From: Candidatus Melainabacteria bacterium RIFCSPLOWO2_02_FULL_35_15
GTDB taxonomy: Bacteria; Cyanobacteriota; Vampirovibrionia; 2-02-FULL-35-15
Assembly (NCBI GenBank): GCA_001784585.1
Contig: MFRN01000016.1
Coordinates: 1 to 57,097, forward strand
Reading direction: 5' to 3'
Length of the DNA: 57,097 nt
Below, one piece after another: positions 1-9,038 of this stretch (positions within the stretch are counted from its first letter, which is position 1; the number at the start of each line of letters is the position of its first letter). The notes under the pieces were generated by a model. The model saw only the letters and a program-made list of their open reading frames with translations. It made no database searches and had not been told where the DNA came from. Made by a program: the position numbers and the translations under genes.

Positions 1-2
1 AG

Positions 3-1361
3 TTAATTTAATTTTTTGGCTATTCCACCATCTTTTAGCTTTGACCTTAACTTTGCAGAGTTAAACTCTATTTGTCTATAGGAAGGAACCGGATCAGCAA
101 GAGGTTTCTCTCTTACTCCTAGTACTTCATAAGGATATTGATTTGCAAAAGCAGGCAAAATGGCTGTCAAGGGAGAGGACAACGCTGGTGCTGGAAGTGT
201 GTAGTCATGAACTCTTGCCATGCCTTTATTGAAAAAGAATTTTCTTTCATCAGCTTCAAGTATGTTATATCCATGTCTCTCCAGACTCCTTTTACATTCT
301 AAAGCAGGCAGAGCCCAGCTACGCCAAGTGCCACCTCTTTTATCTGCTGAATATACTATAGCAGCTACTTCTGCCACATATTTTCCATCTTCTTCTCTTA
401 GAGTTATTACAGGACCTCCTGAATGCCCGGGTACAGTACCAGTAAGTTCGATTGCATAAATATTATAAGCATTTGCAGCAAAGCATCTGCCAGTATGTGT
501 TATCCCAACCTTAGTAACAGTACCAGCATAACCTGGCCCATTCCATACAAGATATGCATCTTCATTGACTCTTATCGGGTGCCTGACCAGATTTCTTAAT
601 GGCAAGACAGGAAAATCTTTTTTCCCCTCTATATTAAAGGCTGCAATGTCAAACTCAGGATCTCTAAAAACAGTTTTTGCAAGAGTTTCTTTGTTAGTGA
701 CAAAGTCGGTGCCACTATAAGGAGTAAGACCAAAATGTTCATCTGGAGTAAGCGCCCCGCTAACCACTTTCTCTTCTCCAGTAACATTATTAACCATTAG
801 TATGTCATCTACTACATGCTTACAGGATATGTGTAAATATTGCAGGTTATCATTTCTATCAGTTACTGGTGGTATAGAAAAACCAGTTCCCCCGCTAAAT
901 TGACCTCTAACAGCAGATGTAGCAAACGGAGCCATTGCCAGTGCAGCTTTCTTACTCTCTTCTAAAGCAATATTTTTTGTATCTCTTACTTTACTACTTT
1001 GTATTTCCTGTTCTAAATTTTGAATTTGTCCTTTTGCTATCACATTTTCATTGACAAGAGCTTCATTTCTGTTCCCTAAGTCCTTATTACTATCTTCCAG
1101 GGATGCAACTCTTCCTTCGGTTTCTTTTAGCTGAGCTAAGAAGCCAGCCGCAGTTTTATTTTGTGTATTGTGATATTTTTGAACCCATCCTTCAAGCATT
1201 CCTACTTTTGTGGTGTGCGGATCTATTGCTTGCTGTACTTTTCCATCAGTATATGAGTCAGATCCTTGCCTGGCCCCTATTAGTGCTGCTGCTGCTGCTA
1301 CGATTGCCCATCCTGCTCCTGTTGTATGAGGACTTTTAAGAACTTTTTCAATTCTTCCCAT
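3..1361 (-). CDS. Membrane-anchored trypsin-like serine protease
   Basis: The 452-aa product has a short N-terminal hydrophobic stretch (about residues 14-30, alanine-rich) that could be a membrane anchor. A charged, probably coiled-coil segment follows (about 65-140), then a chymotrypsin-fold protease domain. The triad is readable: His182 in CKHVV, Asp238 in EFDIAAF and Ser314 in GHSGGPV. The GxSGGP motif with a preceding oxyanion-hole glycine supports an active S1-family enzyme. The His motif is CKHVV instead of the usual AAHVV. There is no PDZ domain, so this is not a standard DegP/HtrA. It probably acts outside the inner membrane on unknown substrates. The stop codon lies at the window edge, but the gene is complete. 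No partner is evident; the nearest gene, aconitase, is 160 bp away. Confidence 0.8.
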   Translation of the reverse strand: MGRIEKVLKSPHTTGAGWAIVAAAAALIGARQGSDSYTDGKVQQAIDPHTTKVGMLEGWVQKYHNTQNKTAAGFLAQLKETEGRVASLEDSNKDLGNRNEALVNENVIAKGQIQNLEQEIQSSKVRDTKNIALEESKKAALAMAPFATSAVRGQFSGGTGFSIPPVTDRNDNLQYLHISCKHVVDDILMVNNVTGEEKVVSGALTPDEHFGLTPYSGTDFVTNKETLAKTVFRDPEFDIAAFNIEGKKDFPVLPLRNLVRHPIRVNEDAYLVWNGPGYAGTVTKVGITHTGRCFAANAYNIYAIELTGTVPGHSGGPVITLREEDGKYVAEVAAIVYSADKRGGTWRSWALPALECKRSLERHGYNILEADERKFFFNKGMARVHDYTLPAPALSSPLTAILPAFANQYPYEVLGVREKPLADPVPSYRQIEFNSAKLRSKLKDGGIAKKLN

Positions 1362-1520
1362 GGTTTTCTCCTTAGCTGGACATACAAAGATATAACTACA
1401 TTTAGATTACATCTGAGTCTTATTTATAATAATTGGGACTATTTTACCTGAAGTGTATGAGTTTGTCTATAGCATTATAAGTTTTCTCTTACATGATTGT
1501 ATGGGGGCTGTATGAAGGAT

Positions 1521-4124
1521 TTAAGGAGTTAATCTGTTCTTCTCACTAAACCATTTCATAAACTCTGAAATATTCCCTTTAAATTGATCTATCAAAATTT
1601 TCTTAACCAAATTAGGTTCTGAGCCGGCTCTGAAAACTTCTATTTTATAAGGTGTATCAAGAACATGCTGGCAGGTTATGGAAAATTCTTTTCCGTTCTT
1701 CTTTTTTACTTTAACTTCTATATCTCTTTTATCAGCATTAAGCATATCTAATCCATAAATTGAAATTAAATCTTCTCTGTCCAGTTTAGCTCTGTCATTT
1801 GGATCTTTAAATGTCAGATAAAAAAGTCCCTGCTCAATGGCATTTTCCCTGTGAATCGGAGCAAAACTTTCTGCAATGGCTACTTTTGTCCTTAAGTGTC
1901 TTGGGATAAATGCTGCTGCTTCACGCGAAGATCCTGATCCAAAAAGCTTTCCACCCACCATTATGCAACCATTTGTTTTTACTTTGTATTCCTTGGCCAG
2001 ATTGTAATAGTACTGAGGATCTCTTTGTTCTCTAAGAGAGATACTTTCAAAAAAACCAAGTTCAAGTTCTAAAAGATTTCCCCTCTTTGGGATGTATTTT
2101 ATGCCGGCTGCAGAAAGATCATCTGTGGTAACATTATCGCCAAGAGAAACTAAAACAGGAAGATTTTCAAATTTATCTTTTGGAATATCATACATATCTT
2201 CCGGCAATACAGCAATAATTTCACCGTCATATAAGACTTTTATATTTTTTGACTGTTCAGATGGAGCAGGCAAAATAAAAGCAGGCCTTTCGCCATCCGG
2301 ATTATTAAAATCATTTGAAACTACAGCAGTTAACATAGCTTCATTAGCAGGGTTTGAAAGCTTAATTTTGATTTCTCTGCCTGAATCATCCTTAGTGATA
2401 AATGATCGGGTGCTTGGATCATAAGCATCAAATTTTCCGCATGCTGCCAGATAGATTACTACAGCCGGACTTGCCAGATAAACCTGATCAATTTTTTCTT
2501 TATTTCCTGCTCGTCCCATAAAATTTCTGTTAAATGATCGAACACTTGCTGTATTTACTTCAGGGGCAAAACCCATTCCTATGCACGGTCCGCAGGCACT
2601 GTCCAGCAGGATTAAATGTCCCTGATTAATTAATTCCTGCACTGTTTTATTTGACTGGACAGATAACCAGCCGTCACGGGAACCATATGTAACACTTACG
2701 GGAGAAACTCTTTTTGCTTTGTTTTTAGTAAGCTGAATGTTTGCCCATACTGCTGCTTCAATATCATCTTTTCCGGAGTGGGTACAGCTACCAATGCTCC
2801 CGCTTGAAACTTCAAGACTTAATTTCCTTTTGTCATACGATTTTTTCACATCAATTTCCTGGATGGCAAAATTAATGAGAGTTTCAACAGGAGTTGCCCG
2901 TAAAGGCAGGTCAGGACATGTTTCTATAAAAGAGCTAATCTTTTCTTTGTCAATTTTTCCGTCTTTTAAGAAATCCTCATGGCGGTTTAAAATCTCATCA
3001 TTGATAAACTTTATTACATTTGGAATTTCATCCAGGTAAAAAACATTTTTTGGATTTCCCGGCATTGCCAGAGCCGGATGCAGTTCTTTTGATAAATCAT
3101 ATTCCAGGACCTTATCATAATATTTTTGAGGATCTTTTAAAACTTCAGCATCCGGATTTAAATCCTTTAAATTTTTTCTTACCCAGTTTCCTAAATCTTT
3201 TCTTTCTCTTGATTCAAGATATCTTGCCACCTGTTCATCAGGCGGGAATAATCCTGTTCCCATTCCGCCGTCTACAAGTGAGTTTGTAATAGAACTTCTG
3301 CCGACTACTGATACTGACTGTATCCCGGGACCAAAAAATTCTATGTAGCTTCCATTTCCTTCATTTCCAAAAAGCCTGATTATGTCTCTGTTTAAGAGCT
3401 GAACAATTTGTTTTGGTTCAGTGCCGTCAGGTAAGGAACCCTTTAAGTAAACTCCAATTATTGGGTTTCTGTCTACAGGCATAGGAAGTGACGCAACAAG
3501 TGACTTTGCAATACTCCATCCTCCCTTTCCAAGTGCAAACATTCCCATGCCACCACCTGTCGGGGTGTGAGAATCAGATCCAAATAAAACTCCGCCAGGT
3601 AAATTAAAATATTCATCACTTACCCTGTGACAGATTCCATTTCCAGGAAGTGAGAAAATAATTCCACGCCTGCTGGAGCTGGTACCCAGAAACTTAATTC
3701 CTTCTTTGTCCTGGATAATTGCCTGCTCTATCCCAAAGTCAACTTTTATATTATGGTCATAGTAAAGAACACTTAAAATATCTGTTTGATCTTTTTGCAG
3801 GAGTTTAAACAAAAGTTCAGCCTGAAGTAAAAGTAACTTTCCTGTAGCATCCTGAATAAGTAAAAGATCAGGCTTTAAATAAATAATTGAACCCCTTTTT
3901 TCAGGATTTCCGGCATCCAGATGTGCATACCAAATTTTTTCTGTAGCAGTAAGCGGCTTCTTAATAACGTTTGCATATTTTGACTCACTGAAGAGTTTTG
4001 GCCTGGCGTTTTTTACCTTTAGTACAAAGTTTTTATCTTCCGGTGTATCCGGATAACCCTCCAGCTGTTTTCTGGGATCATAAACAACAGGTTCAGGAGT
4101 TTTAGGAGGAGTTTGAGTAGGCAT
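1521..4124 (-). CDS. acn: Aconitate hydratase (aconitase)
   Basis: The 867-aa product interconverts citrate and isocitrate in the TCA cycle with a [4Fe-4S] cluster. Visible motifs are GSDSHTPTGGG (about 182-192), the first cluster cysteine in GSCTHSGKDD (Cys447), the cluster pair CGPC (Cys511 and Cys514), and the swivel-domain motifs GDNVTTDDL and FGSGSSREAAAF. The N-terminal part resembles the mitochondrial type (TATEKIWYAHLD, RPD-like and QDATG motifs). The protein is longer than the usual roughly 780 aa of that type, with about 80 extra residues before Cys447. The canonical CTNS is CTHS here, so another hydro-lyase substrate is conceivable, although aconitase is most likely. The stop lies 4 bp from the start side of nothing else; the nagB-like gene lies 4 bp upstream, so the two are probably co-transcribed. 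Confidence 0.9.
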   Translation of the reverse strand: MPTQTPPKTPEPVVYDPRKQLEGYPDTPEDKNFVLKVKNARPKLFSESKYANVIKKPLTATEKIWYAHLDAGNPEKRGSIIYLKPDLLLIQDATGKLLLLQAELLFKLLQKDQTDILSVLYYDHNIKVDFGIEQAIIQDKEGIKFLGTSSSRRGIIFSLPGNGICHRVSDEYFNLPGGVLFGSDSHTPTGGGMGMFALGKGGWSIAKSLVASLPMPVDRNPIIGVYLKGSLPDGTEPKQIVQLLNRDIIRLFGNEGNGSYIEFFGPGIQSVSVVGRSSITNSLVDGGMGTGLFPPDEQVARYLESRERKDLGNWVRKNLKDLNPDAEVLKDPQKYYDKVLEYDLSKELHPALAMPGNPKNVFYLDEIPNVIKFINDEILNRHEDFLKDGKIDKEKISSFIETCPDLPLRATPVETLINFAIQEIDVKKSYDKRKLSLEVSSGSIGSCTHSGKDDIEAAVWANIQLTKNKAKRVSPVSVTYGSRDGWLSVQSNKTVQELINQGHLILLDSACGPCIGMGFAPEVNTASVRSFNRNFMGRAGNKEKIDQVYLASPAVVIYLAACGKFDAYDPSTRSFITKDDSGREIKIKLSNPANEAMLTAVVSNDFNNPDGERPAFILPAPSEQSKNIKVLYDGEIIAVLPEDMYDIPKDKFENLPVLVSLGDNVTTDDLSAAGIKYIPKRGNLLELELGFFESISLREQRDPQYYYNLAKEYKVKTNGCIMVGGKLFGSGSSREAAAFIPRHLRTKVAIAESFAPIHRENAIEQGLFYLTFKDPNDRAKLDREDLISIYGLDMLNADKRDIEVKVKKKNGKEFSITCQHVLDTPYKIEVFRAGSEPNLVKKILIDQFKGNISEFMKWFSEKNRLTP

Positions 4125-4128
4125 AATT

Positions 4129-4848
4129 TTAATTATAACGTAGAAATTTTCCTGCTTCTTTATCAGTTACAATATTCAAATCTTTATGTAATTGCAGAGC
4201 ACTTGCTGAAGCTCTTTTTGTATCTACTCTTCCTTTAAAAGCCAGTTTAACTGATTTTGCTTTTTCTTTTCCATAAGCCATCAGCAGTACCTTTTTTGTA
4301 TTAAGAATATCTTTAATGCCAAGGGTAATGCCTTTCTGTGTCGTTACTTTGGCTGCTTCCTTCGGATGTAAATCTACCACTCTCATTTTTGAATTTAATA
4401 ATGACCTGCCGCTTGTGTTATAAGCAATATGTGGATCATATTCAGTCCCTATTCCAAGGATAATAAGATCTATTCCGCCGTTCTTTTTAAGAAACCTGTA
4501 TCCTTCACTAATAGTTTTTTTTGGATTTTTAGTTCCTTCTATTAAAAATATATTCAGGGGAGACAATTTTTTAATGAGGGATTTTAACTTTTTTTTAATC
4601 TGATGATTAAAACTAAGCTCAGAGTCTGAATTAATTCCAAAGTTTTCATCAATCTGAAAGATCTTAATCTTTTTCCATGTGTTTGGGTATTTCATGGCAT
4701 CATATGAAACCAGTTTATATAACCCGTTTATAGTTTTTCCGGCTGCTAAACCAATCAATGAATCCGGCTTGTGTAGGATTTGCTTTTTTATAATTTCAAA
4801 AGCTTTTTTGTCACCGGTTTTTTTGTCTTTTACTATAAATAGTTTCAT
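4129..4848 (-). CDS. NagB-like glucosamine-6-phosphate deaminase/6-phosphogluconolactonase family protein
   Basis: The 239-aa product is full length for the NagB/6PGL sugar-phosphate isomerase fold. Family landmarks are LIGLAAGKTINGLYK (about 31-45), FQIDENFGI (Asp67/Glu68, matching the FQLDEY motif), GIGTEYDPHIAYN (His140) and the C-terminal SASALQLHKDLNIVTDKEA, typical of NagB. The DGHIAFNEP motif is altered: two residues are added before the His, and the Glu that in NagB assists ring opening is Thr145. Catalysis may therefore differ from classical deamination of glucosamine-6-phosphate to fructose-6-phosphate. The adjacent divergent nanE suggests amino-sugar metabolism. No nagA or nanA is in the window. 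A 6-phosphogluconolactonase is the main alternative. Confidence 0.7.
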   Translation of the reverse strand: MKLFIVKDKKTGDKKAFEIIKKQILHKPDSLIGLAAGKTINGLYKLVSYDAMKYPNTWKKIKIFQIDENFGINSDSELSFNHQIKKKLKSLIKKLSPLNIFLIEGTKNPKKTISEGYRFLKKNGGIDLIILGIGTEYDPHIAYNTSGRSLLNSKMRVVDLHPKEAAKVTTQKGITLGIKDILNTKKVLLMAYGKEKAKSVKLAFKGRVDTKRASASALQLHKDLNIVTDKEAGKFLRYN

Positions 4849-4874
4849 TTTTGTTTTATAGTATACTCAATGAT

Positions 4875-5564
4875 ATGACAGACAGACTGAAAAATAAACT
4901 TATTGTCTCAGTTCAGGCTCAGGGGAATGAGCCTTTGAATAAACCTGAATATTTACTTGCAATGAGCCAGTCAGTTATTAATGGCGGGGCAGGTGCACTC
5001 AGGCTCTGTGGCATTGATAATATAAAACACATAAAAAAAAATGTTTCAGTGCCGGTTATCGGACTTACAAAACTTGAACCTACACCGATTAACTGGCTGG
5101 ACAAGGTTTACATAACAGCTACTTTAAAAGATTTAAAAGAGCTTCTTAAAACAGGGATTGAGTTTATTGCTATAGACGGGACAAACAGAAAAAGAGAAGA
5201 TGACTCATCTCTTAAGGATCAGATAAGTCTCATAAAAGAAGAGGGGAGAAGTATTATCGCAGATGTATCAACTTTCGAAGAAGGGATATATGCCAGTGAA
5301 CTTGGTGCTGACATTATTTCTACTACTCTAAGCGGCTATACAAAAGAAACCAGATACAAAGCCAATAACGGACCGGATTTTGAACTCTTAAGTGAGCTTA
5401 CTGAAGAAATCTCAACGCCTGTAATTTTAGAAGGAAGAATTTGGGAATTAGAAGATGTTAAAGAAGCTTTTAAGATTGGAGCACATGCGGTGGTAATTGG
5501 TACTGCAATTACAAGACCACAGATAATTACAAAAAGATTTATTACTTCATTGCCACACAATTAA
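4875..5564 (+). CDS. nanE: N-acetylmannosamine-6-phosphate 2-epimerase
   Basis: This TIM-barrel protein converts ManNAc-6-phosphate to GlcNAc-6-phosphate, a step of sialic-acid and amino-sugar use. Starting at the ATG at 4875 gives 229 aa, the usual NanE length. A TTG at 4851 would add eight residues with no family match. Landmarks are LIVSVQAQGNEPL near the N-terminus, VIGLTKLEP with the catalytic lysine at residue 66, IADVSTFEEG, TTLSGYT, VILEGRI (acidic partner Glu186) and the phosphate-binding GAHAVVIGTAITRP. It is divergent from the NagB-like gene, with a shared 26-bp intergenic region. Its TAA stop lies inside the 7-bp target duplication of the mobile element that follows. No transporter, kinase or lyase of sialic acid is nearby, so the substrate source is unclear. 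Confidence 0.9.
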   Translation: MTDRLKNKLIVSVQAQGNEPLNKPEYLLAMSQSVINGGAGALRLCGIDNIKHIKKNVSVPVIGLTKLEPTPINWLDKVYITATLKDLKELLKTGIEFIAIDGTNRKREDDSSLKDQISLIKEEGRSIIADVSTFEEGIYASELGADIISTTLSGYTKETRYKANNGPDFELLSELTEEISTPVILEGRIWELEDVKEAFKIGAHAVVIGTAITRPQIITKRFITSLPHN

Positions 5565-5565
5565 C

Positions 5566-5602
5566 TGTAATAGTCTAGATTTGATTTGACAGACAGTGTA
5601 AG
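5566..5602 (+). repeat. Left terminal inverted repeat of element 1
   Basis: About 37 bp beginning TGTAATAGTCTAGATTT. It pairs, with roughly three quarters identity by eye, with the reverse complement of 5875-5911 and matches the left end of element 2 (11498 onward). Confidence 0.75.
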
Positions 5603-5644
5603 TGTTGCGAGGAGCGTTAGCGACGAGCAACTTAATTTTGATTT

Positions 5645-5683
5645 TGTCTTTGCGAGGAGGAACGAAGTGACGACGCGGCAATC
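5645..5683 (+). repeat. REP-like palindromic unit in element 1
   Basis: The unit has outer arms TTGCGAGG and GCAATCT around a variable GC-rich middle. A related unit lies at 5604-5631 (arms GTTGC/GCAAC) and another, in inverted orientation, at 5751-5785 (arms AGATTGCTTC and CTCGCAATGACA). This TCATTGCGA...GCAATCT pattern is a dispersed repeat type known from many bacteria. Confidence 0.7.
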
Positions 5684-5874
5684 TTACACCCAAGTAAATG
5701 TGAATAAGGGTCGCTGTAGGGTTTCGGTATTATACGATATATGCCGTATGAGATTGCTTCGGGTTAAAGCCCCCTCGCAATGACAATTTTGGATTGAATT
5801 GCTCATCCACCTTCGGTGGACTCGCAATTTATATAAAGCAATCGCAATAACAAATCCATAAGGTTATACATAAG

Positions 5875-5911
5875 CTTACAGTGTCCGTAAAGTTAAATCT
5901 AAACTTTTACA
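5875..5911 (-). repeat. Right terminal inverted repeat of element 1
   Basis: About 37 bp whose reverse complement begins TGTAAAAGTTTAGATTT. The same right end occurs in element 2, ending at 12100. The direct repeat AATTAAC follows immediately. Confidence 0.75.
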
Positions 5912-5924
5912 AATTAACCTATTA

Positions 5925-6494
5925 TTATGCTTCTGATCCGTCAAATAAATTGGGTTGCAAAAATGATGGCGATGAAATTTTAGAATGGGCTTCTTCTTTA
6001 CTAATCCACAGAGCAAACCTTACTATAAGTGAGGGATTTTTTTCAAGAGTTTGTTTTACCTTGCCAGATTCTTCAGGCCTTACTCTTTCTACCAGAGCTA
6101 AAAGAGCATCCTTGTTTATACTTTTTTCACCTGCTTTTAATTTAAGAAGTGTTGACCATATTAAGTGGATAGTTTTTCTTTTGTAATCAATTTCAGAGTT
6201 ACTCGGCTTAAAATTATATGCCTGGGTTAAATACTGATAAGCAGCAAGTATTGTCTCAAATTGTGTGTTTGTATTTCCTTTATGAAATTTTAATAAGGTT
6301 TCATCTTTTAAGAATTTAGTAATTTCACTTATAAATCTGTCTAATCTTGAATGATCTCTGCCGTTTCTGGTTAATGTACTAAAGTAAGCTTTTTTAATAT
6401 GGGATGTAAATATTTTTCCACTTAGATTATTTAGTGAATAATAACTATCTGGAATACAGTTCCCTTGTACTTGTATTGGATCTTTGATTCTCAT
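5925..6494 (-). CDS. Hypothetical protein
   Basis: The 189-aa soluble, mostly helical-looking and charged protein matches no family I recognise. It has no signal peptide, no membrane segment and no obvious catalytic motif. Its start codon directly abuts the stop codon of the upstream 305-aa gene (6495-7412) with no intervening base, so the two are almost certainly translated together and probably work together. The 3' end lies 7 bp beyond the target duplication of mobile element 1, so the insertion spared it. Without the element, this gene and nanE would be convergent with only a few bases between them. Confidence 0.65.
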   Translation of the reverse strand: MRIKDPIQVQGNCIPDSYYSLNNLSGKIFTSHIKKAYFSTLTRNGRDHSRLDRFISEITKFLKDETLLKFHKGNTNTQFETILAAYQYLTQAYNFKPSNSEIDYKRKTIHLIWSTLLKLKAGEKSINKDALLALVERVRPEESGKVKQTLEKNPSLIVRFALWISKEEAHSKISSPSFLQPNLFDGSEA

Positions 6495-7412
6495 TTATGG
6501 TTTTTTAGATTTACTTTTAGGAGCTAACGGATTGTGCACACTGGAATTTGAAGGAGCTGAAGTTGCTCTGGATTTTTTCCCTTCTAAAAATGCTCTAATT
6601 TGATGGTTTGTTTGTTTATCCCATCTCCATAAGTATCTCCAAAGTCTGGCACGAAGGCTTAGTTCATTACCGTGTTCTATAGTTTCACCTGGTTTGTTAT
6701 TGAAAACCAATGTTTGAGAATCATCACCTGTTGTTAGTATGTCAGTGTTTGGGCAATCTGTAACTCTTAAATTTTTACTTAAAAGGGCTCTTAAATCCGG
6801 GGAACCATAGACTTGTGCTCTGGTGCAGCCTAAAAACTGTGCACCGTCACTAAGTTCTGCAAAATTGTGGTTACTTCTATAAAAGAAAGCTGTACTCCCT
6901 TTAGATGCAGAATATGGTGAAAGCAGAAACATAGAGCCATCGCAAGTAGATTCTTTTCCATCCAGAGTTTCTTCAGGATTTGCTTTTGCTCCCTGGCTTT
7001 TAAGAGCTAAAATACAGTTTCCATTTAAGTGTTCTATGTCATTTCTTCTGGCACTTTCCAGAATATTTTCATCGCTTAAGGTATAGCTAAAATTTGGATT
7101 ATATAAGAAGTTTCCATATGTTCCTTTGGAGAAAATATGCCAGCCAAGAAGCTGTACTAATGCAAGATCTCTTTTATTGTATTTCTCAATTTTAGGAGAC
7201 TTTAAAGTATTTTCTCTAAACAGGAAAGGAACAATTTCTTCTTTCCCGTTAGCTCTGCGTACTGTTGCTATTAAAGTATTATGATCACGCCCATAGTGAT
7301 TTGCAATTATTCGCTTAGACTTCCAGTCAAGTAACTTAAAAAAAGATTCAGCAACCTCTCTGTGTTTTTCAGGAAGGTGATTAGGTATTCCTGTTAATTT
7401 AATTTGAGACAT
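6495..7412 (-). CDS. Hypothetical protein
   Basis: The 305-aa product is not assignable to a family by eye. The N-terminal third contains a phrase like NHYGRDHNTLIATVRRANGKEE. The middle is rich in Gly, Ser and Asn and has six scattered cysteines. The C-terminus (about 240-305) is basic with a Trp/Arg-rich stretch (RARLWRYLWRWDKQ) and a low-complexity Ser/Pro/Lys tail, which could bind nucleic acid or membrane surfaces. No signal peptide is visible. It is the first gene of a two-gene unit with 5925-6494. A gap of about 90 bp separates it from ffh. Confidence 0.6.
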   Translation of the reverse strand: MSQIKLTGIPNHLPEKHREVAESFFKLLDWKSKRIIANHYGRDHNTLIATVRRANGKEEIVPFLFRENTLKSPKIEKYNKRDLALVQLLGWHIFSKGTYGNFLYNPNFSYTLSDENILESARRNDIEHLNGNCILALKSQGAKANPEETLDGKESTCDGSMFLLSPYSASKGSTAFFYRSNHNFAELSDGAQFLGCTRAQVYGSPDLRALLSKNLRVTDCPNTDILTTGDDSQTLVFNNKPGETIEHGNELSLRARLWRYLWRWDKQTNHQIRAFLEGKKSRATSAPSNSSVHNPLAPKSKSKKP

Positions 7413-7505
7413 ACTTTTTATCTTAATCTTCAGGTTATAGTTCTCGATTCGATACTAGCAATAAATAGCTTTCCTTAACCAGTTTCATAAGGAAATTTTA
7501 ATCTT

Positions 7506-8975
7506 CTATTTATTTTTCTTTGGTTTAAAGCCCTTGTAGAGACGCCCTGCCGCAGTGTTTCTGCCTTGTAGTCCGGGAGGTTTGTTTGGGTTAAGGGATT
7601 TAAACAAATCCTGTGACATATTGTCTCCCTGCATCATTCCCATAAGGGGTTTAATGTTATCCATTACTTTTTTCATTTTATTAAATTCGTTAACGAGTTT
7701 ATCGATATCTCTTTCTTTCTGTCCTGAACCTCTGGCTATTCTTCTTATTCTGCCTGGAGTTAAAATCCTTGGCTTTATTCTTTCTTCTTTTGTCATACTT
7801 TCTATGGCAGATTTAAATTTTTTCATTTTAACTTCACCTTCAGAGAGCATTTTTTCCTGAGTTTCTCTGTTTAGGTTTACACCGAATTGTCCAAGCATTC
7901 CCTGCATACCCATCATATTAAAGATGTTTGAAAAGTTTCCAAACTTACTCATTGTGCCCTGCATTTGTAAAAATGATTCAAAGTTAAAATCGGCAGAGAG
8001 GCTCTGTTGGAGCGCCTCTGCCTCATCTTCCTGAATTTTTTCCTGTGCTTGTTCGACTAAAGTTAAGACATCTCCCATTCCAAGTATTCTTCCTGCCATG
8101 CGCTCAGGATAAAACTCCTGAAGGTCATCTGATTTTTCACCCATACTAATTAATTTAATTGGCTTTTGTATTTCTTCTACTACAGATAGTGCAGCACCGC
8201 CACGGGCATCGCCATCGAGCTTAGTTAGAATAATTCCTGTAATTCCAATTTGAGTATTAAATGCTGCTGCTATATTTGCTGCTTCCTGTCCAATCATAGA
8301 GTCTATGACTAAAAGCTTTTCTGCTGGCTGAATAATCTGATCGATTAGTAAAAGTTCAGCCATCATTTCTGTATCTATCTGTAATCTTCCTGCACTGTCG
8401 AGAATGATGACATCATGATTATTATGCTTTGCGTAGTTGATCGCGTGTTGCGCAAGCAGAAATGCTTCGCGGGACGTTTCTACAGAAGTCGTTACGTTAT
8501 ATATCTCTACACCTGCCTGCTCCCCTAATATTTTTAATTGTTCAATTGCTGCCGGTCTTTTTAGATCCAGAGGAACAAGCAACGGATTCTTACCTTTTTT
8601 CTTTAAAAGCTTTGCAAGTTTAGCGCAAGTGGTTGTTTTACCGGCTCCCTGCAAACCAAGCATTAATATTACTCCTGTAGAGACACTTGACTGGATACCC
8701 CTATCATCAGCTGGAGTTAATAATGCTGTTAATTCATCAGAAACAATTTTTATAAATTGTTGCTCCGGGGAAATACCTTTTAAAACTTCCTGCCCAAGCG
8801 CTTTTGTGTGAACTTTATTTGTAAAGGTTTTAATAGCTCGTAGACTTACATCAGCATCTATTAATGCTCTTTTTATCTCACGGATAGCAGTGTTAATGTT
8901 TTCTTCGGTAATCCTGGACTGACTGCGGAGGATTTTAAAAATGTTTTGGAATTTGTCTGTGAGTTGGTTGAACAT
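7506..8975 (-). CDS. ffh: Signal recognition particle protein Ffh (SRP54)
   Basis: This GTPase binds 4.5S/SRP RNA and signal sequences of nascent membrane proteins and docks with FtsY. The 489-aa product shows the N domain (1-85), the G domain with P-loop GLQGAGKTT (107-115), DLKRPAAIEQL, DSAGRLQ (usually DTAGR) and TKLDGDARGGAAL, and the methionine-rich M domain (from about 300) with FNMMGMQGMLGQFG and the RNA-binding TPGRIRRIARGSG. The Met/Lys-rich tail makes it slightly longer than the usual roughly 450 aa. It is a single-copy housekeeping gene. No FtsY or rpsP is next to it in this window. Confidence 0.97.
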   Translation of the reverse strand: MFNQLTDKFQNIFKILRSQSRITEENINTAIREIKRALIDADVSLRAIKTFTNKVHTKALGQEVLKGISPEQQFIKIVSDELTALLTPADDRGIQSSVSTGVILMLGLQGAGKTTTCAKLAKLLKKKGKNPLLVPLDLKRPAAIEQLKILGEQAGVEIYNVTTSVETSREAFLLAQHAINYAKHNNHDVIILDSAGRLQIDTEMMAELLLIDQIIQPAEKLLVIDSMIGQEAANIAAAFNTQIGITGIILTKLDGDARGGAALSVVEEIQKPIKLISMGEKSDDLQEFYPERMAGRILGMGDVLTLVEQAQEKIQEDEAEALQQSLSADFNFESFLQMQGTMSKFGNFSNIFNMMGMQGMLGQFGVNLNRETQEKMLSEGEVKMKKFKSAIESMTKEERIKPRILTPGRIRRIARGSGQKERDIDKLVNEFNKMKKVMDNIKPLMGMMQGDNMSQDLFKSLNPNKPPGLQGRNTAAGRLYKGFKPKKNK

Positions 8976-9038
8976 TTATATAACGCTCCGTAAATTGCTT
9001 CGGGTATTTGATTATACCCTACACAATTGTTGCTGCTT

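Larger units (their letters stand above)
5566..5911. mobile_element. MITE-like element 1 with terminal inverted repeats and 7-bp target duplication
   Basis: This is a 346-bp non-coding element. Its ends (5566-5602 and 5875-5911) are imperfect inverted repeats of about 37 bp, sharing TGTAA, TAGATTT and TGTAAG blocks in the same order. Flanking it on both sides is the direct repeat AATTAAC (5559-5565 and 5912-5918), as expected of a target-site duplication. The left copy contains the TAA stop codon of nanE. The inside is a series of hairpin-prone, REP-like units. The same ends and units recur in the longer element at 11498-12100, which has a nuclease gene where this copy has only about 15 bp (around 5710-5725). 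Short open frames inside are not credible genes. Confidence 0.85.

Noticed and set aside
5586-5783. 65-codon open frame inside element 1
   Set aside because: It is the translation of the repeat units (VARSVSDEQ-like) and has no family match; the region is explained by the inverted-repeat element.
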